Positions 1 through 8,301 of a stretch of DNA of 64,000 bases are shown piece after piece. The DNA comes from Thermoflexibacter ruber. Its GTDB lineage: Bacteria; Bacteroidota; Bacteroidia; Cytophagales; Thermoflexibacteraceae. The notes below the pieces were generated by a model. It was given only the letters and a program-made list of their open reading frames with translations. It was not told where the DNA came from and made no database searches. Made by a program: the position numbers and the translations under genes. Within the stretch, counting starts at the first letter, position 1. Each line of letters starts with the position of its first letter. The DNA lies in contig NZ_FONY01000003.1 of NCBI RefSeq assembly GCF_900113045.1, forward strand, positions 62,001-126,000, given 5' to 3'.

Positions 1-125
1 TAGCAATGAGCAATCATCGTAAAATATTGATTTTAAAATACTTAAATAATAGATTATTATATGCGTGTGCGTTTAGAGCCTATATTGGAGGCTTTGGCTA
101 TGGTCAAGGAATGCCAAGAATGAGA

Positions 126-260
126 TTAACAGCAACAACAACAACAAATGTTGTAAAAAGCTATTGGTGCGATGTAAGCAGTGGTTCTAACAAGAAAATG
201 ATAGGATTTTGAAGAATCCGAACTTAGAAGTGAACTAAGATTTTGAAACAGTGTTTTCAT
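126..260 (-). CDS. Polycysteine leader peptide ORF (44 aa) behind a SAM-I riboswitch
   Basis: Reading the minus strand from the ATG at 260 gives 44 codons that end with Asn-Ile followed by six consecutive Cys codons and then TAA (126-128). The ORF begins only 9 nt after the closing stem of the SAM-I riboswitch, so it is the first thing translated on that transcript. The middle reads ...RTTAYIAPIAFYNI; no enzyme family fits. Riboswitches of this class control methionine, cysteine or SAM genes, and polycysteine upstream ORFs are known from mycobacteria as cysteine-responsive attenuators. I infer an analogous leader here. A short hairpin (AGCCT/AGGCT arms) follows the stop, without a clear U tract. 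The regulated gene lies left of the window. Confidence 0.6.
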   Translation of the reverse strand: MKTLFQNLSSLLSSDSSKSYHFLVRTTAYIAPIAFYNICCCCCC

Positions 261-269
261 TTTTAATGA

Positions 270-381
270 GTTTATATTATCCAAAAATTGGACAGGATTT
301 GGCACCGTTCTATTTGAGTAGATGAATCAGAGGTTGCCAGAAGGTCTTAGAGCCTGTTCTCTCGCTTCGTTCTTTATAAAC
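270..381 (-). promoter_or_regulatory. SAM-I (S-box) riboswitch
   Basis: On the minus strand the segment starts GTTTATA and ends TATAAAC, which closes a P1 stem. Between them are the S-box core elements in the right order: GAGAACAGGCTCT, then CTTCTGGCAACC, then GGTGCCAAATCCTG, then a small TCC/GGA P4 hairpin. These match the conserved GGCAACC and GGTGCtAAwTCCTG blocks of SAM-I aptamers. It lies between a good promoter and the polycysteine ORF. Expected role: turning off a methionine/SAM-related gene to the left when SAM is abundant. Confidence 0.88.
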
Positions 382-405
382 CATTCAGTAATTGAATAGA
401 TGATG

Positions 406-437
406 CAAAGATAAATACAAGTTTTGAAATTTTGCAA
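406..437 (-). promoter_or_regulatory. Bacteroidota-type promoter of the riboswitch transcript
   Basis: On the minus strand TTG (437-435), 21 nt, then TATCTTTG (413-406) is an exact fit to TTG-N~20-TAnnTTTG. Transcription would start near 399, just before the riboswitch. Confidence 0.75.
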
Positions 438-476
438 GAAAAAATTAAAAAAATTTCAAAATCTATGCTTTTGATT

Positions 477-1841
477 TTATTTTTTCAAAAATTTGATTTC
501 TACGCGGTTATTATTCATCTCATCATTATTATCTTGTAGAGGTCTGAGGTTTCCATATCCTACAGAAGATAACTGATAGCCTTTTGCCCCTTTGCTCATT
601 AAATATTGCTTGATTGATTCTGCACGTCTTTGGGTAAGTGTCTTGCTTGCGTTGGCATGAATAGTGTTATCGGTATGCACCCCAATTTCTATTTGTAATT
701 TAGGATTATTTTTTAATATCGTTCCCAGCTCATCTAATTCTTCTAAGTTGATTTTATCTAATTCGTTGCTATTATTGCCAAATTTGACGGTTTGGAGTAG
801 ATAGGGCTGCCCTACGAGCAAATTGGCGTATTTTTCAGGAAGTAAGAGAGTTTGAGTTGTATTGGTTGTTTTCTCCATAACTTCTTTTTCTTTGGTAGGC
901 TCGGAATTTTTCTTTTTTCCAAAAGTATAATTGAGCATAATTTCATGAGTGCCGTTGGAGGCTATGCCTATATTCTGATTAGCAATTTCATAGGCATAGC
1001 TTGCTCTAATGTTTTCACTTACTTTGAACCCCATGCTCAAAGCATATCCATAGCTATTGCGATAACCTACTGACAACCATGCTTTTTCCTTCCATTCTGT
1101 AAGCAGGCTTATGTCTATCTGTCCAGGGAAAGTATTAGCAAAACGATAGAGCAAAATAGGCTCAAAAGTGAAATCGCCTTTTTTAGGTTTGATTTTATAA
1201 GAGGCACTCAAAATGCTATGATTCCCATAACGCAAGAAAGCATTGTTTAGGTCAAATTTTTTGCTTGCGCCGCGTGCAAAAAGATGGTGTACAGCCAAGC
1301 CTAATTGCAAGTTGTTGTATGTGTATAAGACGCTAAAATTTCCATCAGGTTGGAACTGGTCGTCGTTGCTGTATAACTTAGGGTCTATGAGGTCTTCGAG
1401 CATCACTCTGTCCCAATTAATGCTACTATACATTACTCCTAAGGATAATCCAAAAGAAAGTTTTTGCTTAGCACTGAGGTTGACAAGGTAAGCATAGCTT
1501 GCCAAAGCACTTGTTTGGGCAATGAGGTTGAGGTTTTCTCTTTTGAGGGTTGCTCCTAAGCCCATTTTTTGGGCGGGTAAGGTATGCTGGTAGGTCAAGA
1601 GGAATGTTTCTGGTGCCCCTTGCAATCCTGCCCATTGGTTGCGATAGATGAGATGTAATTGATTTGCCTCTTGCACCGCAATTTGTGAAGGATTGAATAG
1701 GAAACGATTGAGATAATAATGCGTCATCAAAGGTGCTTGCTGGGCATAAGTTTGTTTAGGAGGGATAAATAACCCTACGCAGATAGAGAGAGCAGAATAA
1801 AACAGAAGAATATTCAAAAAATGGTATTGACGTGTTTTCAT
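477..1841 (-). CDS. PorP/SprF-family outer-membrane protein with C-terminal OmpA domain
   Basis: The 454-aa product has a hydrophobic signal peptide (about residues 1-33, ending near TYAQQ). A PorP/SprF-type beta-barrel follows (about 35-310), with the family's typical start (PLMTHYYLNRFLFNPS) and the RNQWAGLQGAPET segment. The last 110 residues are an OmpA-like peptidoglycan-binding domain (FGNNSNELDKINLEELDEL...HTDN...LTQRRAESIKQYL...GYGNLRP...NNRVEI). PorP/SprF proteins belong to the type IX secretion/gliding set of Bacteroidota; the OmpA tail would anchor the barrel to peptidoglycan. No other T9SS gene is nearby. The start at 1841 is supported by the signal peptide. Confidence 0.85.
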   Translation of the reverse strand: MKTRQYHFLNILLFYSALSICVGLFIPPKQTYAQQAPLMTHYYLNRFLFNPSQIAVQEANQLHLIYRNQWAGLQGAPETFLLTYQHTLPAQKMGLGATLKRENLNLIAQTSALASYAYLVNLSAKQKLSFGLSLGVMYSSINWDRVMLEDLIDPKLYSNDDQFQPDGNFSVLYTYNNLQLGLAVHHLFARGASKKFDLNNAFLRYGNHSILSASYKIKPKKGDFTFEPILLYRFANTFPGQIDISLLTEWKEKAWLSVGYRNSYGYALSMGFKVSENIRASYAYEIANQNIGIASNGTHEIMLNYTFGKKKNSEPTKEKEVMEKTTNTTQTLLLPEKYANLLVGQPYLLQTVKFGNNSNELDKINLEELDELGTILKNNPKLQIEIGVHTDNTIHANASKTLTQRRAESIKQYLMSKGAKGYQLSSVGYGNLRPLQDNNDEMNNNRVEIKFLKK

Positions 1842-2195
1842 ATTTTTTCAAGAAAAGTATAGGTATGCTAATTGAACAATAAACCTATCTCAAATTTGAA
1901 TAGTCTGGGTTATATTTGAACGATAATAAGTAATATTTAAACGAAAATACTGAAATCTTATTATAACACCGCAATTTCTTTGCCTTTTTTACATTCTTAT
2001 TTGTGCTTGACTTAGAAATTCAAGCCTATTTTGGGCAAAAATATTTTACAAATCCAGTAAAAAATGACAAAAGTCATCATGCTTTGCGTGTAAAAATCAT
2101 TTTTTTTCTATGCCAAAATATCCAATTTTGTAGCAAGTAAATTTTGTTATAAATACTCTTTAAGCTAAACTAACAAAAGCTAAACGGTTGATACT
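1842..2195. other. Divergent intergenic region
   Basis: This is 354 bp of AT-rich DNA between divergent genes. I see a minus-strand TAnnTTTG match (2036-2043, complement) with a TTG 24 nt upstream, slightly too far, and a small inverted repeat ATGACaaaaGTCAT (2064-2077). No coding capacity is evident. Confidence 0.5.
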
Positions 2196-2417
2196 ATGGT
2201 AAAAGAACAAATCAAAACCACGATTGAGCAAATTAGGCAGGAGGAACTTCAAAGGTACAGCAAATCATTGAAAGCACACGAAAGTATAGTCGTAGAGCAA
2301 GTAACACAAGGCTTTATAGAAAAGTTGATGCAAAAATTGGAGGCACATCTTTTTCAAAACGAAGCAAACGACAAATTAGAAGCATTGGCGATGCTATTTT
2401 CTATTCCTCAACGCTAA
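2196..2417 (+). CDS. Small helical protein resembling the glutamyl-tRNA reductase dimerization domain
   Basis: The 73-aa product is entirely helical by composition. Its pattern (IEQIRQEELQRYSKSL, then a stretch ending VTQGFIEKLMQKLEAHLF, then DKLEALAMLFSIPQR) follows the C-terminal dimerization domain of glutamyl-tRNA reductase, which reads roughly IRQEELERxLKxL...xxxLTxxLVNKLLHxP...xxLExLRxLFGL. The catalytic and NADP-binding domains are absent, and the upstream 350 bp show no remnant of them. It ends 13 bp before the convergent end of ruvB. Either it is a free-standing domain derived from HemA or an unrelated coiled coil with a similar pattern. No function is assigned. Confidence 0.6.
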   Translation: MVKEQIKTTIEQIRQEELQRYSKSLKAHESIVVEQVTQGFIEKLMQKLEAHLFQNEANDKLEALAMLFSIPQR

Positions 2418-2430
2418 ACAAAGTGATATG

Positions 2431-3459
2431 TTACTGAAAAAGTGTTCCGCCGAAAGCAGGGGGAATGATATTGAGATGCCTATAAGCCATTTCAGTAGCT
2501 TCTCTACCTCTGGAAGTTCTTTTCAAGTAGCCCTCTTGGATAAGAAAAGGCTCATATACCTCCTCGATGGTTTCCGCTTCCTCGCCGCAAGCGGTAGCAA
2601 TGGTAGAAATACCTACAGGACCTCCATTAAATTTTTCAATGATAGTTTGCAAAATCCTGTTATCCATTTCGTCCAAACCATTTTCATCAACATCTAAGGC
2701 GTTCAAAGCCATTTGAGCGATAGGCAGGGTAATAGTGCCATCTCCTTTGACTTGGGCAAAATCGCGAGTGCGTCTAAGGAGGTTGTTGGCGATGCGGGGG
2801 GTGCCACGACTTCGGCGTGCTATCTCGTAAGCGGCTACGTCCTCAATAGGGGTATCGAGGATTTTGGCGGAGCGTTTGACAATATGGGTAAGTAGCTCAG
2901 CATTGTAATATTCCAAGCGGGCATTGATACCAAATCTGGCTCGCAAAGGAGAAGTAAGCAAACCCGCTCTTGTCGTTGCTCCAATCAATGTAAAAGGATT
3001 CAAACCTATCTGAATAGAGCGGGCATTAGGACCTGAGTCGAGCATGATGTCTATGCGATAGTCTTCCATAGCTGAGTAGAGATACTCCTCGACTACGGGA
3101 TTCAAGCGGTGAATCTCGTCAATAAAAAGCACATCAAATTTTTCTAAGTTAGTCAATAGCCCTGCCAAATCGCTTGGCTTTTCCAAAACTGGTCCTGAGG
3201 TGATTTTAAGATTGGCTTTGAGTTCATTGGCAACGATGTGCGAAAGTGTAGTTTTGCCTAAGCCTGGGGGACCGTGCAATAGCACATGGTCAAGGGCTTC
3301 ACCGCGTTTGCGTGCCGCACCGACAAAGACTTTCAGATTTTCTACAATTTTGCTTTGCCCTGTGAAGTCATCAAAGCTCAAAGGACGCAGAGCGCGGTCT
3401 ATCTCTTTGTCTTCTGTATCTTGGCTTTCTTTATCTCCTTTCAAATAATCTTTTCGCAT
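2431..3459 (-). CDS. ruvB: Holliday junction branch-migration helicase RuvB
   Basis: RuvB is the AAA+ motor of the RuvAB complex and drives Holliday junction migration during recombinational repair. The 342-aa product has the usual length. It shows the family start [11 protein letters not shown], Walker [10 protein letters not shown], Walker B LFIDEIHR, sensor 1 LIGATTRAG followed by PLRARFG, and the arginine-rich winged-helix C-terminus ([28 protein letters not shown]). ruvA and ruvC are not adjacent. It is the downstream partner of the FMN-reductase gene, 12 bp apart, and the two may be cotranscribed. Confidence 0.98.
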   Translation of the reverse strand: MRKDYLKGDKESQDTEDKEIDRALRPLSFDDFTGQSKIVENLKVFVGAARKRGEALDHVLLHGPPGLGKTTLSHIVANELKANLKITSGPVLEKPSDLAGLLTNLEKFDVLFIDEIHRLNPVVEEYLYSAMEDYRIDIMLDSGPNARSIQIGLNPFTLIGATTRAGLLTSPLRARFGINARLEYYNAELLTHIVKRSAKILDTPIEDVAAYEIARRSRGTPRIANNLLRRTRDFAQVKGDGTITLPIAQMALNALDVDENGLDEMDNRILQTIIEKFNGGPVGISTIATACGEEAETIEEVYEPFLIQEGYLKRTSRGREATEMAYRHLNIIPPAFGGTLFQ

Positions 3460-3471
3460 CGTTATTCTTTC

Positions 3472-4050
3472 TTAAAATCTGAATTTGCGTGCTATCTCCA
3501 AAGAATAATTGACAAACTGTTCCAATGTTTTATCGTAAATAGCATTACCCAATGAGTTTCCGTTTTCATCTACATTCTTGCTTGTTTCATGAGATTCGTA
3601 GATTTTTGGAGAAACAAAAGCATGTTGATAGGTAAAACTAATGATTTTATTGAGCAAAGTAGTTATTTGCAGTGCAGGCATTCTGCCCCCTCTGCCAGAG
3701 GAAACCCCGCAAAGTGCAAAAACTTTATTGTTAAACAGATAAGCAAAGTCTTCATTCCCAAGCTGATGTATGGCATTGATGAGTTGAGGGCTGGTGTTCC
3801 AATTATACTCAGGAATAGTAAAAAATACTAAATCTCCCTCTGCCCAAGTTTGTATGAGTTTTTTTTGAAACTCAGTGAGATGATTTTTATCTATACTCCC
3901 TTGCCCTACCAAAGGCAAATCATAACCTTCAAAATCACAAAAACCAATAGACTGATAGTTTTGATGCTCTAATATTTGTTTTATTCTCTTGGCTACTCTA
4001 AGTGAACTGCTTGATTTTCTTGGAGAAGTAGAGATTATGCTAATTCTCAT
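3472..4050 (-). CDS. NAD(P)H-dependent FMN reductase family protein
   Basis: The 192-aa product has a flavodoxin-like fold of the NADPH-dependent FMN reductase family. The N-terminal phosphate-binding loop (ISTSPRKSSSSLRVA) and the second flavin loop (FFTIPEYNWNTSPQLINAI, equivalent to the P-E-Y-N motif) are both present. A third conserved loop is seen at CGVSSGRGGRMPAL. Such proteins reduce FMN, quinones or azo compounds in the cytoplasm; the substrate cannot be told from sequence. The gene lies 12 bp upstream of ruvB on the same strand. Confidence 0.88.
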   Translation of the reverse strand: MRISIISTSPRKSSSSLRVAKRIKQILEHQNYQSIGFCDFEGYDLPLVGQGSIDKNHLTEFQKKLIQTWAEGDLVFFTIPEYNWNTSPQLINAIHQLGNEDFAYLFNNKVFALCGVSSGRGGRMPALQITTLLNKIISFTYQHAFVSPKIYESHETSKNVDENGNSLGNAIYDKTLEQFVNYSLEIARKFRF

Positions 4051-4127
4051 TTTGTTGAAGTTTTGAAATACGATGCAAGTTAGATATTTTTTTAAATATA
4101 TTTTAAATTTTTATTAATTTTTCAAAT

Positions 4128-5207
4128 TTACGCTAAACTTGTTTGCTTCCACTCATCTAACTTTTTGTCCATGACCTTGAACCACAGCGGAGGCACCAAA
4201 GCAAGCAGAATCATAGAAGGATAGCCCGCAGGAAGTTGGGGACTTTCTTCTACGTGTTTGAGGACTTGGTAGCGTTTATGAGCAAAGGCATGGTGGTCAG
4301 AGTGCCTTTGTAGCTGAAAAAGGAAAAAGTTGCTAATCAACTGATTAGCATTCCAAGAGTGCAAAGTGTTCACTTTTTCGTACTTATTTGGGGCGATTTC
4401 TTTTCTAACAATTCCATAGTGTTCTATGTAGTTTACCGCTTCTAACAAAGAAAATCCTAAAATGCTTTGTATAAAAAAGAAAATAGGTATATCCCACAAA
4501 ATAACTCCTTTGGGTAGGCTAAAAACAGCAGTCAAGACAGCGCAAAGCAAAATGGGCAACAAGGTAAACCAAATCATGTCATTTTGAAGGCTAAACTTAG
4601 ATAGACCTTTTCTACTCATTCTCTCAAACTCTAACCTCCAAGCACTCAGGTAACTATCTCTGACGGTTCTCACCCAAAAAGCATAGAAATTTTCCCCTCT
4701 TCGGCTGGTGGCTGGGTCTTTGGGTGTACCTACGTGAACGTGATGCCCGCGATTATGCTCTATGTAAAAGTGCATGTAGCAAGTAGTCATGAGTAAGACT
4801 TTGGCATAAAATCGCTCTAACTTGGATTTTTTGTGTCCCAATTCGTGGGCTACTGTAATGCCTATGCCCCCTGTTACCAAAGGAAAACCCAAAATAAAGC
4901 CTATGTATTCCAAAGAAGTCATATTTTGCTGAGCAATGACATAACAACCCCACGCCAAAAAAGCCAACTGCACATAGACCCAAACATACAAAATAAAACG
5001 ATAGTAAAACTCCTCAGCTACTTGGGAAACTACTCTATCTTCTACATTTTCAGCATCTTTCCCCACTATTTGGTCTATAATGGGGATAAGCACAAAGACA
5101 AAGACCACAGTGCTAAAATTCCAAGCACCGCCTAAGTAATATCCTGCTATCACCAAAGCAGGGATAATGAAGGCACTGAAAAAGCCTATTTTTTTGTAAA
5201 CAGACAT
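4128..5207 (-). CDS. AlkB-type membrane di-iron alkane 1-monooxygenase
   Basis: The 359-aa integral membrane protein has about six hydrophobic segments and all the histidine boxes of AlkB-type hydroxylases. These are HELGHK (121-126), EHNRGHH (150-156), NYIEHYG (259-265) and LQRHSDHHA (299-307). Known members insert oxygen at the terminal carbon of alkanes or fatty chains using rubredoxin as electron donor. No rubredoxin or rubredoxin reductase gene is adjacent, so the redox partner must be elsewhere. In Bacteroidota these proteins may act on fatty-acyl chains or hydrocarbons; the substrate is not visible. It stands alone, 77 bp upstream of the FMN reductase start. Confidence 0.92.
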   Translation of the reverse strand: MSVYKKIGFFSAFIIPALVIAGYYLGGAWNFSTVVFVFVLIPIIDQIVGKDAENVEDRVVSQVAEEFYYRFILYVWVYVQLAFLAWGCYVIAQQNMTSLEYIGFILGFPLVTGGIGITVAHELGHKKSKLERFYAKVLLMTTCYMHFYIEHNRGHHVHVGTPKDPATSRRGENFYAFWVRTVRDSYLSAWRLEFERMSRKGLSKFSLQNDMIWFTLLPILLCAVLTAVFSLPKGVILWDIPIFFFIQSILGFSLLEAVNYIEHYGIVRKEIAPNKYEKVNTLHSWNANQLISNFFLFQLQRHSDHHAFAHKRYQVLKHVEESPQLPAGYPSMILLALVPPLWFKVMDKKLDEWKQTSLA

Positions 5208-5260
5208 ATATGGTTAAGGTTGTTAATCTTTAGCAGCAACTGATTTTAAAAAAATCTCAT

Positions 5261-6931
5261 TTACTTGCCCTTAGAATCTTTCAAACTTACTGTCAAATTA
5301 AAAACTAATTCTTTAGCAGTACTGTCTATATCAACGCAGAAATAGCCTTTTCGTTCAAATTGGAAAGAATCGCCTACTTTGGCATTGCTCAAATTAGATT
5401 CTAACTTGCAGTTTTTCAATACTTTTAGAGAGTCAGGATTAAGTGCTTGTGTGTAATCCTCTACTTCCGAAAGGTCTGCTACGGTAAAAAGTCTATCGTA
5501 AAGCCTTACTTCTGCCTCTATGCTGTCTTTTTCACCTACCCAGTGAATAGTTGCCTTGATTTTAGGATTGCCTCCTGCTTGGTATTCTGGTTCGGGAATA
5601 GCTTGGCAGTGCAACTCCTCGATTGCCCCTTCGGCATTTTTCACTATTTTTTCTAAACGAATCATGGTAGAAGCATGTTTTAAACGCACAGGCTGAGCGG
5701 GGCTTAGTCGGAAGAAATTTTTATCAGGATTTTCTAAAAAGTCCTCCCTTTCTATGTAAATCACTTTGCTCATTTTTACCTTGCGAGTGCCGCTATTTTC
5801 TTGCTCAGGATTAATCACCGCCTCAAATTCTCTTACTTCGTTTTCCTCAAAATTGGTCAATACCACTTTCAAAGGCTCTAAGACTGCCATAGCGCGTGGA
5901 GCATTTTTGTTCAAATCCTCTCTGATGCTAAACTCTAACAAAGCTACATCTATGATGCCGTCCCTTTTGGCTACGCCTATTCTCTCAGCAAAATCTCTGA
6001 TAGCGGCAGGCGTGTAACCTCTACGTCTTAGCCCTGAAATAGTGGGCATTCGAGGGTCGTCCCAGCCTTTGACGTGCTTATTTTGCACCAATTCAAGGAG
6101 TTTTCTCTTGCTCATTAGCGTATAAGTCAAGTTTAAGCGAGCAAACTCGATTTGTTGTGGGTGGTGAATTTCTACTTGCTCTATCAGCCAATCGTACAAA
6201 GGTCGGTGTACTTCAAACTCCAAGGTACAGATAGAGTGTGTAATTCCCTCAATAGAATCGCTGTAACCATGTGCAAAGTCGTAGGTAGGGTAAATACACC
6301 ATTTGTCGCCTGTGCGGTGATGATGGGCATGGCGAATACGGTACAAAATAGGGTCTCTAAGGTGCATATTGGGCGAAGCCATGTCTATTTTGGCACGTAA
6401 AACCTTTTCTCCGTCTTTGAACTCCCCGTTTTTCATGCGGGTAAGCAAGTCCAAATTTTCCTCTATACTTCTATTTCTATAGGGGCTTTCTATGCCTGCT
6501 TTGGTTGGTGTACCTCTGTTAGCACTAATTTCTTCTGGGGTAAGGTCGCAAACGTAAGCCTTACCTTTTTTGACCAATTGCACGGCATATTGGTAAATTT
6601 GGTCAAAGTAATCTGAAGCATAAAACTTGTTGTCCCACTGAAAGCCAAGCCAGCGCACATCTGCCTCTATAGACTCTACATATTCCGTGTCTTCGGTAAT
6701 AGGGTTGGTATCATCAAAACGCAAGTTGCACTTTCCGTTGTATTTCTGAGCCAAACCAAAGTTCAAACAGATAGACTTGGCATGACCGATGTGCAAGTAG
6801 CCGTTGGGTTCGGGAGGGAAGCGAGTATGCACTCGTCCATTATTTTTTCCTGCTTTGAGGTCGTTCTCGATGATATGCTCAATAAAATTGAGAGATTTTT
6901 CAATGCTTGGTTTTTCTTCTGCTTTGTTCAT
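5261..6931 (-). CDS. glnS: Glutaminyl-tRNA synthetase
   Basis: This class I aminoacyl-tRNA synthetase charges tRNA-Gln. The 556-aa length is normal. The HIGH signature appears as [15 protein letters not shown] (residues about 41-55) and the KMSKS-like loop as LMSKRK. The C-terminal anticodon-binding beta barrels are present (ending in the [10 protein letters not shown] segment). Presence of glnS indicates direct charging of tRNA-Gln. The gene has no close upstream partner; 269 bp separate it from the LacI gene end. Confidence 0.97.
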   Translation of the reverse strand: MNKAEEKPSIEKSLNFIEHIIENDLKAGKNNGRVHTRFPPEPNGYLHIGHAKSICLNFGLAQKYNGKCNLRFDDTNPITEDTEYVESIEADVRWLGFQWDNKFYASDYFDQIYQYAVQLVKKGKAYVCDLTPEEISANRGTPTKAGIESPYRNRSIEENLDLLTRMKNGEFKDGEKVLRAKIDMASPNMHLRDPILYRIRHAHHHRTGDKWCIYPTYDFAHGYSDSIEGITHSICTLEFEVHRPLYDWLIEQVEIHHPQQIEFARLNLTYTLMSKRKLLELVQNKHVKGWDDPRMPTISGLRRRGYTPAAIRDFAERIGVAKRDGIIDVALLEFSIREDLNKNAPRAMAVLEPLKVVLTNFEENEVREFEAVINPEQENSGTRKVKMSKVIYIEREDFLENPDKNFFRLSPAQPVRLKHASTMIRLEKIVKNAEGAIEELHCQAIPEPEYQAGGNPKIKATIHWVGEKDSIEAEVRLYDRLFTVADLSEVEDYTQALNPDSLKVLKNCKLESNLSNAKVGDSFQFERKGYFCVDIDSTAKELVFNLTVSLKDSKGK

Positions 6932-7031
6932 AAGTGCGTATCTATTCGTCTTAATTTTCTTTGTTTCCGATGAGTTGATTTTTATTTGTATTCAGTAAGT
7001 TAGTCTAATAACTTTTTTATAGAATAATTTT

Positions 7032-7085
7032 GGGACACAGATTTTACAGATTTTCACTGTTGAATTACTCAAAAATCTGTGTTCC
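7032..7085. repeat. Palindromic intergenic repeat (ATCTGTGTtCC type)
   Basis: The arms GGGACACAGATTTT (7032-7045) and AAAATCTGTGTTCC (7072-7085) are inverted, with one G-T mismatch and a 26-nt loop. The same ATCTGTGT/GGAACAC vocabulary recurs in the palindrome at 52401-52493, suggesting a dispersed family. It sits between glnS and the LacI gene. Confidence 0.6.
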
Positions 7086-7200
7086 ATAAATAGTAAGCAA
7101 CAATTTGGACAAATCAACAATCTATTTTTGTAAACTAACTACAAATATACACCTAATTTTTGATTTGCTTGTGATGTAATTAAAATGTACCCTTCAAAAA

Positions 7201-8241
7201 TTATGAATGACTGAGTGCTTTCAAGCGGATTTTCTTGGTAGAGTTACGTTCTATGAGTTCAGTTTTTAAGACGATTCGCTCTGGTTTAGCAGTTTTGTTT
7301 TTAATTTGGTAAATAAGCTGGCGAGTAGCGACCTTGCCCATTTCAAAGGAGGGCTGTGCCATAGTGCTGATAGAAGGTTCTATGATGTCTGATACGGCAT
7401 CATTGGTGAAGCCCATGAGCGAAATCTGTTCAGGCATTTTAAGTCCATGCTTACGAATAGCAATATGCGCCCCGATGGCTACGGGGTCTGTTACGGCAAA
7501 AATAGCATCTGGTTTTTGGGGAAGGGTCAGCAGTTTTTCTGCCAGCAACATTCCTTCGCGTTGGTCTAAATGCGAGTACACGATTAGTTCTTCGTTAATA
7601 GGCATATCATGGGCTTTGAGCGCGTCTAAATAACCTTCTTTACGCTTCTTGCATATCTCCAAGTTTTGAGGTCCTGCGATGTGGGCTATTCGCCTACACC
7701 CCGAGAGAATCAAATGTTCGGTAGCTTGGAAAGAGCCTTCATAATCATCTACAATTACTTTACTCGTATTCAAGTCTTCACAAACCCTATCAAAAAATAC
7801 CAAAGGAATTTTTCTTTGCAAAGCCCACTCAAAATGCTCATATTTTTGAGTTTGGTTAGAGATAGATACCAAAATACCATCTACGCGGCTCGAGATAAGC
7901 GTTTGCATATTGATAATTTCTTTTTCATAAGTTTCATTGGATTGGCAAATCAATACCTTATACCCCTCAGCGTAAGCTACTTCCTCCACGCCAGCGATGA
8001 CAGAAGCAAAAAAAGTATGTATGATTTCAGGAACAATGATACCAATGGTGTTGGTTCGCTTGTTTCGAAGGCTTGAGGCAATCGAGTTGGGGTGATACTG
8101 CATTTGCTTTGCCAATTCTGCTACGGCTTTTTTCGTTTCATCGCTAATATCAGGGTGATTCCTCAAAGCGCGAGAAACCGTAGAAGTGGAGATATTGAGT
8201 GCTTTGGCAATATCCTTAATCGTAATTTGCTCATTTTTCAT
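7201..8241 (-). CDS. LacI-family transcriptional regulator
   Basis: The 346-aa product has an N-terminal LacI helix-turn-helix (residues about 7-33: TIKDIAKALNISTSTVSRAL) and hinge (YHPNSIASSLRNKRTNTIGIIVP). A periplasmic-binding-protein-like effector domain follows (ending in the TELIERNSTK segment). It represses or activates sugar or nucleoside genes in response to a small ligand. The upstream same-strand gene is an MFS transporter of the nucleoside/sugar type, so that transporter or genes elsewhere are plausible targets. A hairpin terminator in the 60-bp gap means the two genes are probably not simply cotranscribed. Confidence 0.93.
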   Translation of the reverse strand: MKNEQITIKDIAKALNISTSTVSRALRNHPDISDETKKAVAELAKQMQYHPNSIASSLRNKRTNTIGIIVPEIIHTFFASVIAGVEEVAYAEGYKVLICQSNETYEKEIINMQTLISSRVDGILVSISNQTQKYEHFEWALQRKIPLVFFDRVCEDLNTSKVIVDDYEGSFQATEHLILSGCRRIAHIAGPQNLEICKKRKEGYLDALKAHDMPINEELIVYSHLDQREGMLLAEKLLTLPQKPDAIFAVTDPVAIGAHIAIRKHGLKMPEQISLMGFTNDAVSDIIEPSISTMAQPSFEMGKVATRQLIYQIKNKTAKPERIVLKTELIERNSTKKIRLKALSHS

Positions 8242-8261
8242 AGTAAAACAATCTTTATTCT

Positions 8262-8289
8262 AAAAAAAGCCCACCGTAGAAACGGTGGG
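8262..8289 (-). terminator. Intrinsic terminator after the MFS transporter gene
   Basis: On the minus strand CCCACCGT-ttct-ACGGTGGG is followed by CTTTTTTT, a perfect 8-bp stem with a T tract. It lies 12 bp after the transporter stop codon. Confidence 0.85.
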
Positions 8290-8301
8290 AAGTGTTCATA
8301 A

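Noticed and set aside
6-212. Plus-strand ORF of 68 codons at the left edge
   Set aside because: It is antisense to the polycysteine leader; its run of Thr codons is only the complement of the Cys codons.
7666-8076. 136-codon plus-strand ORF
   Set aside because: Lies wholly antisense to the LacI-family gene, whose protein is clearly recognisable.
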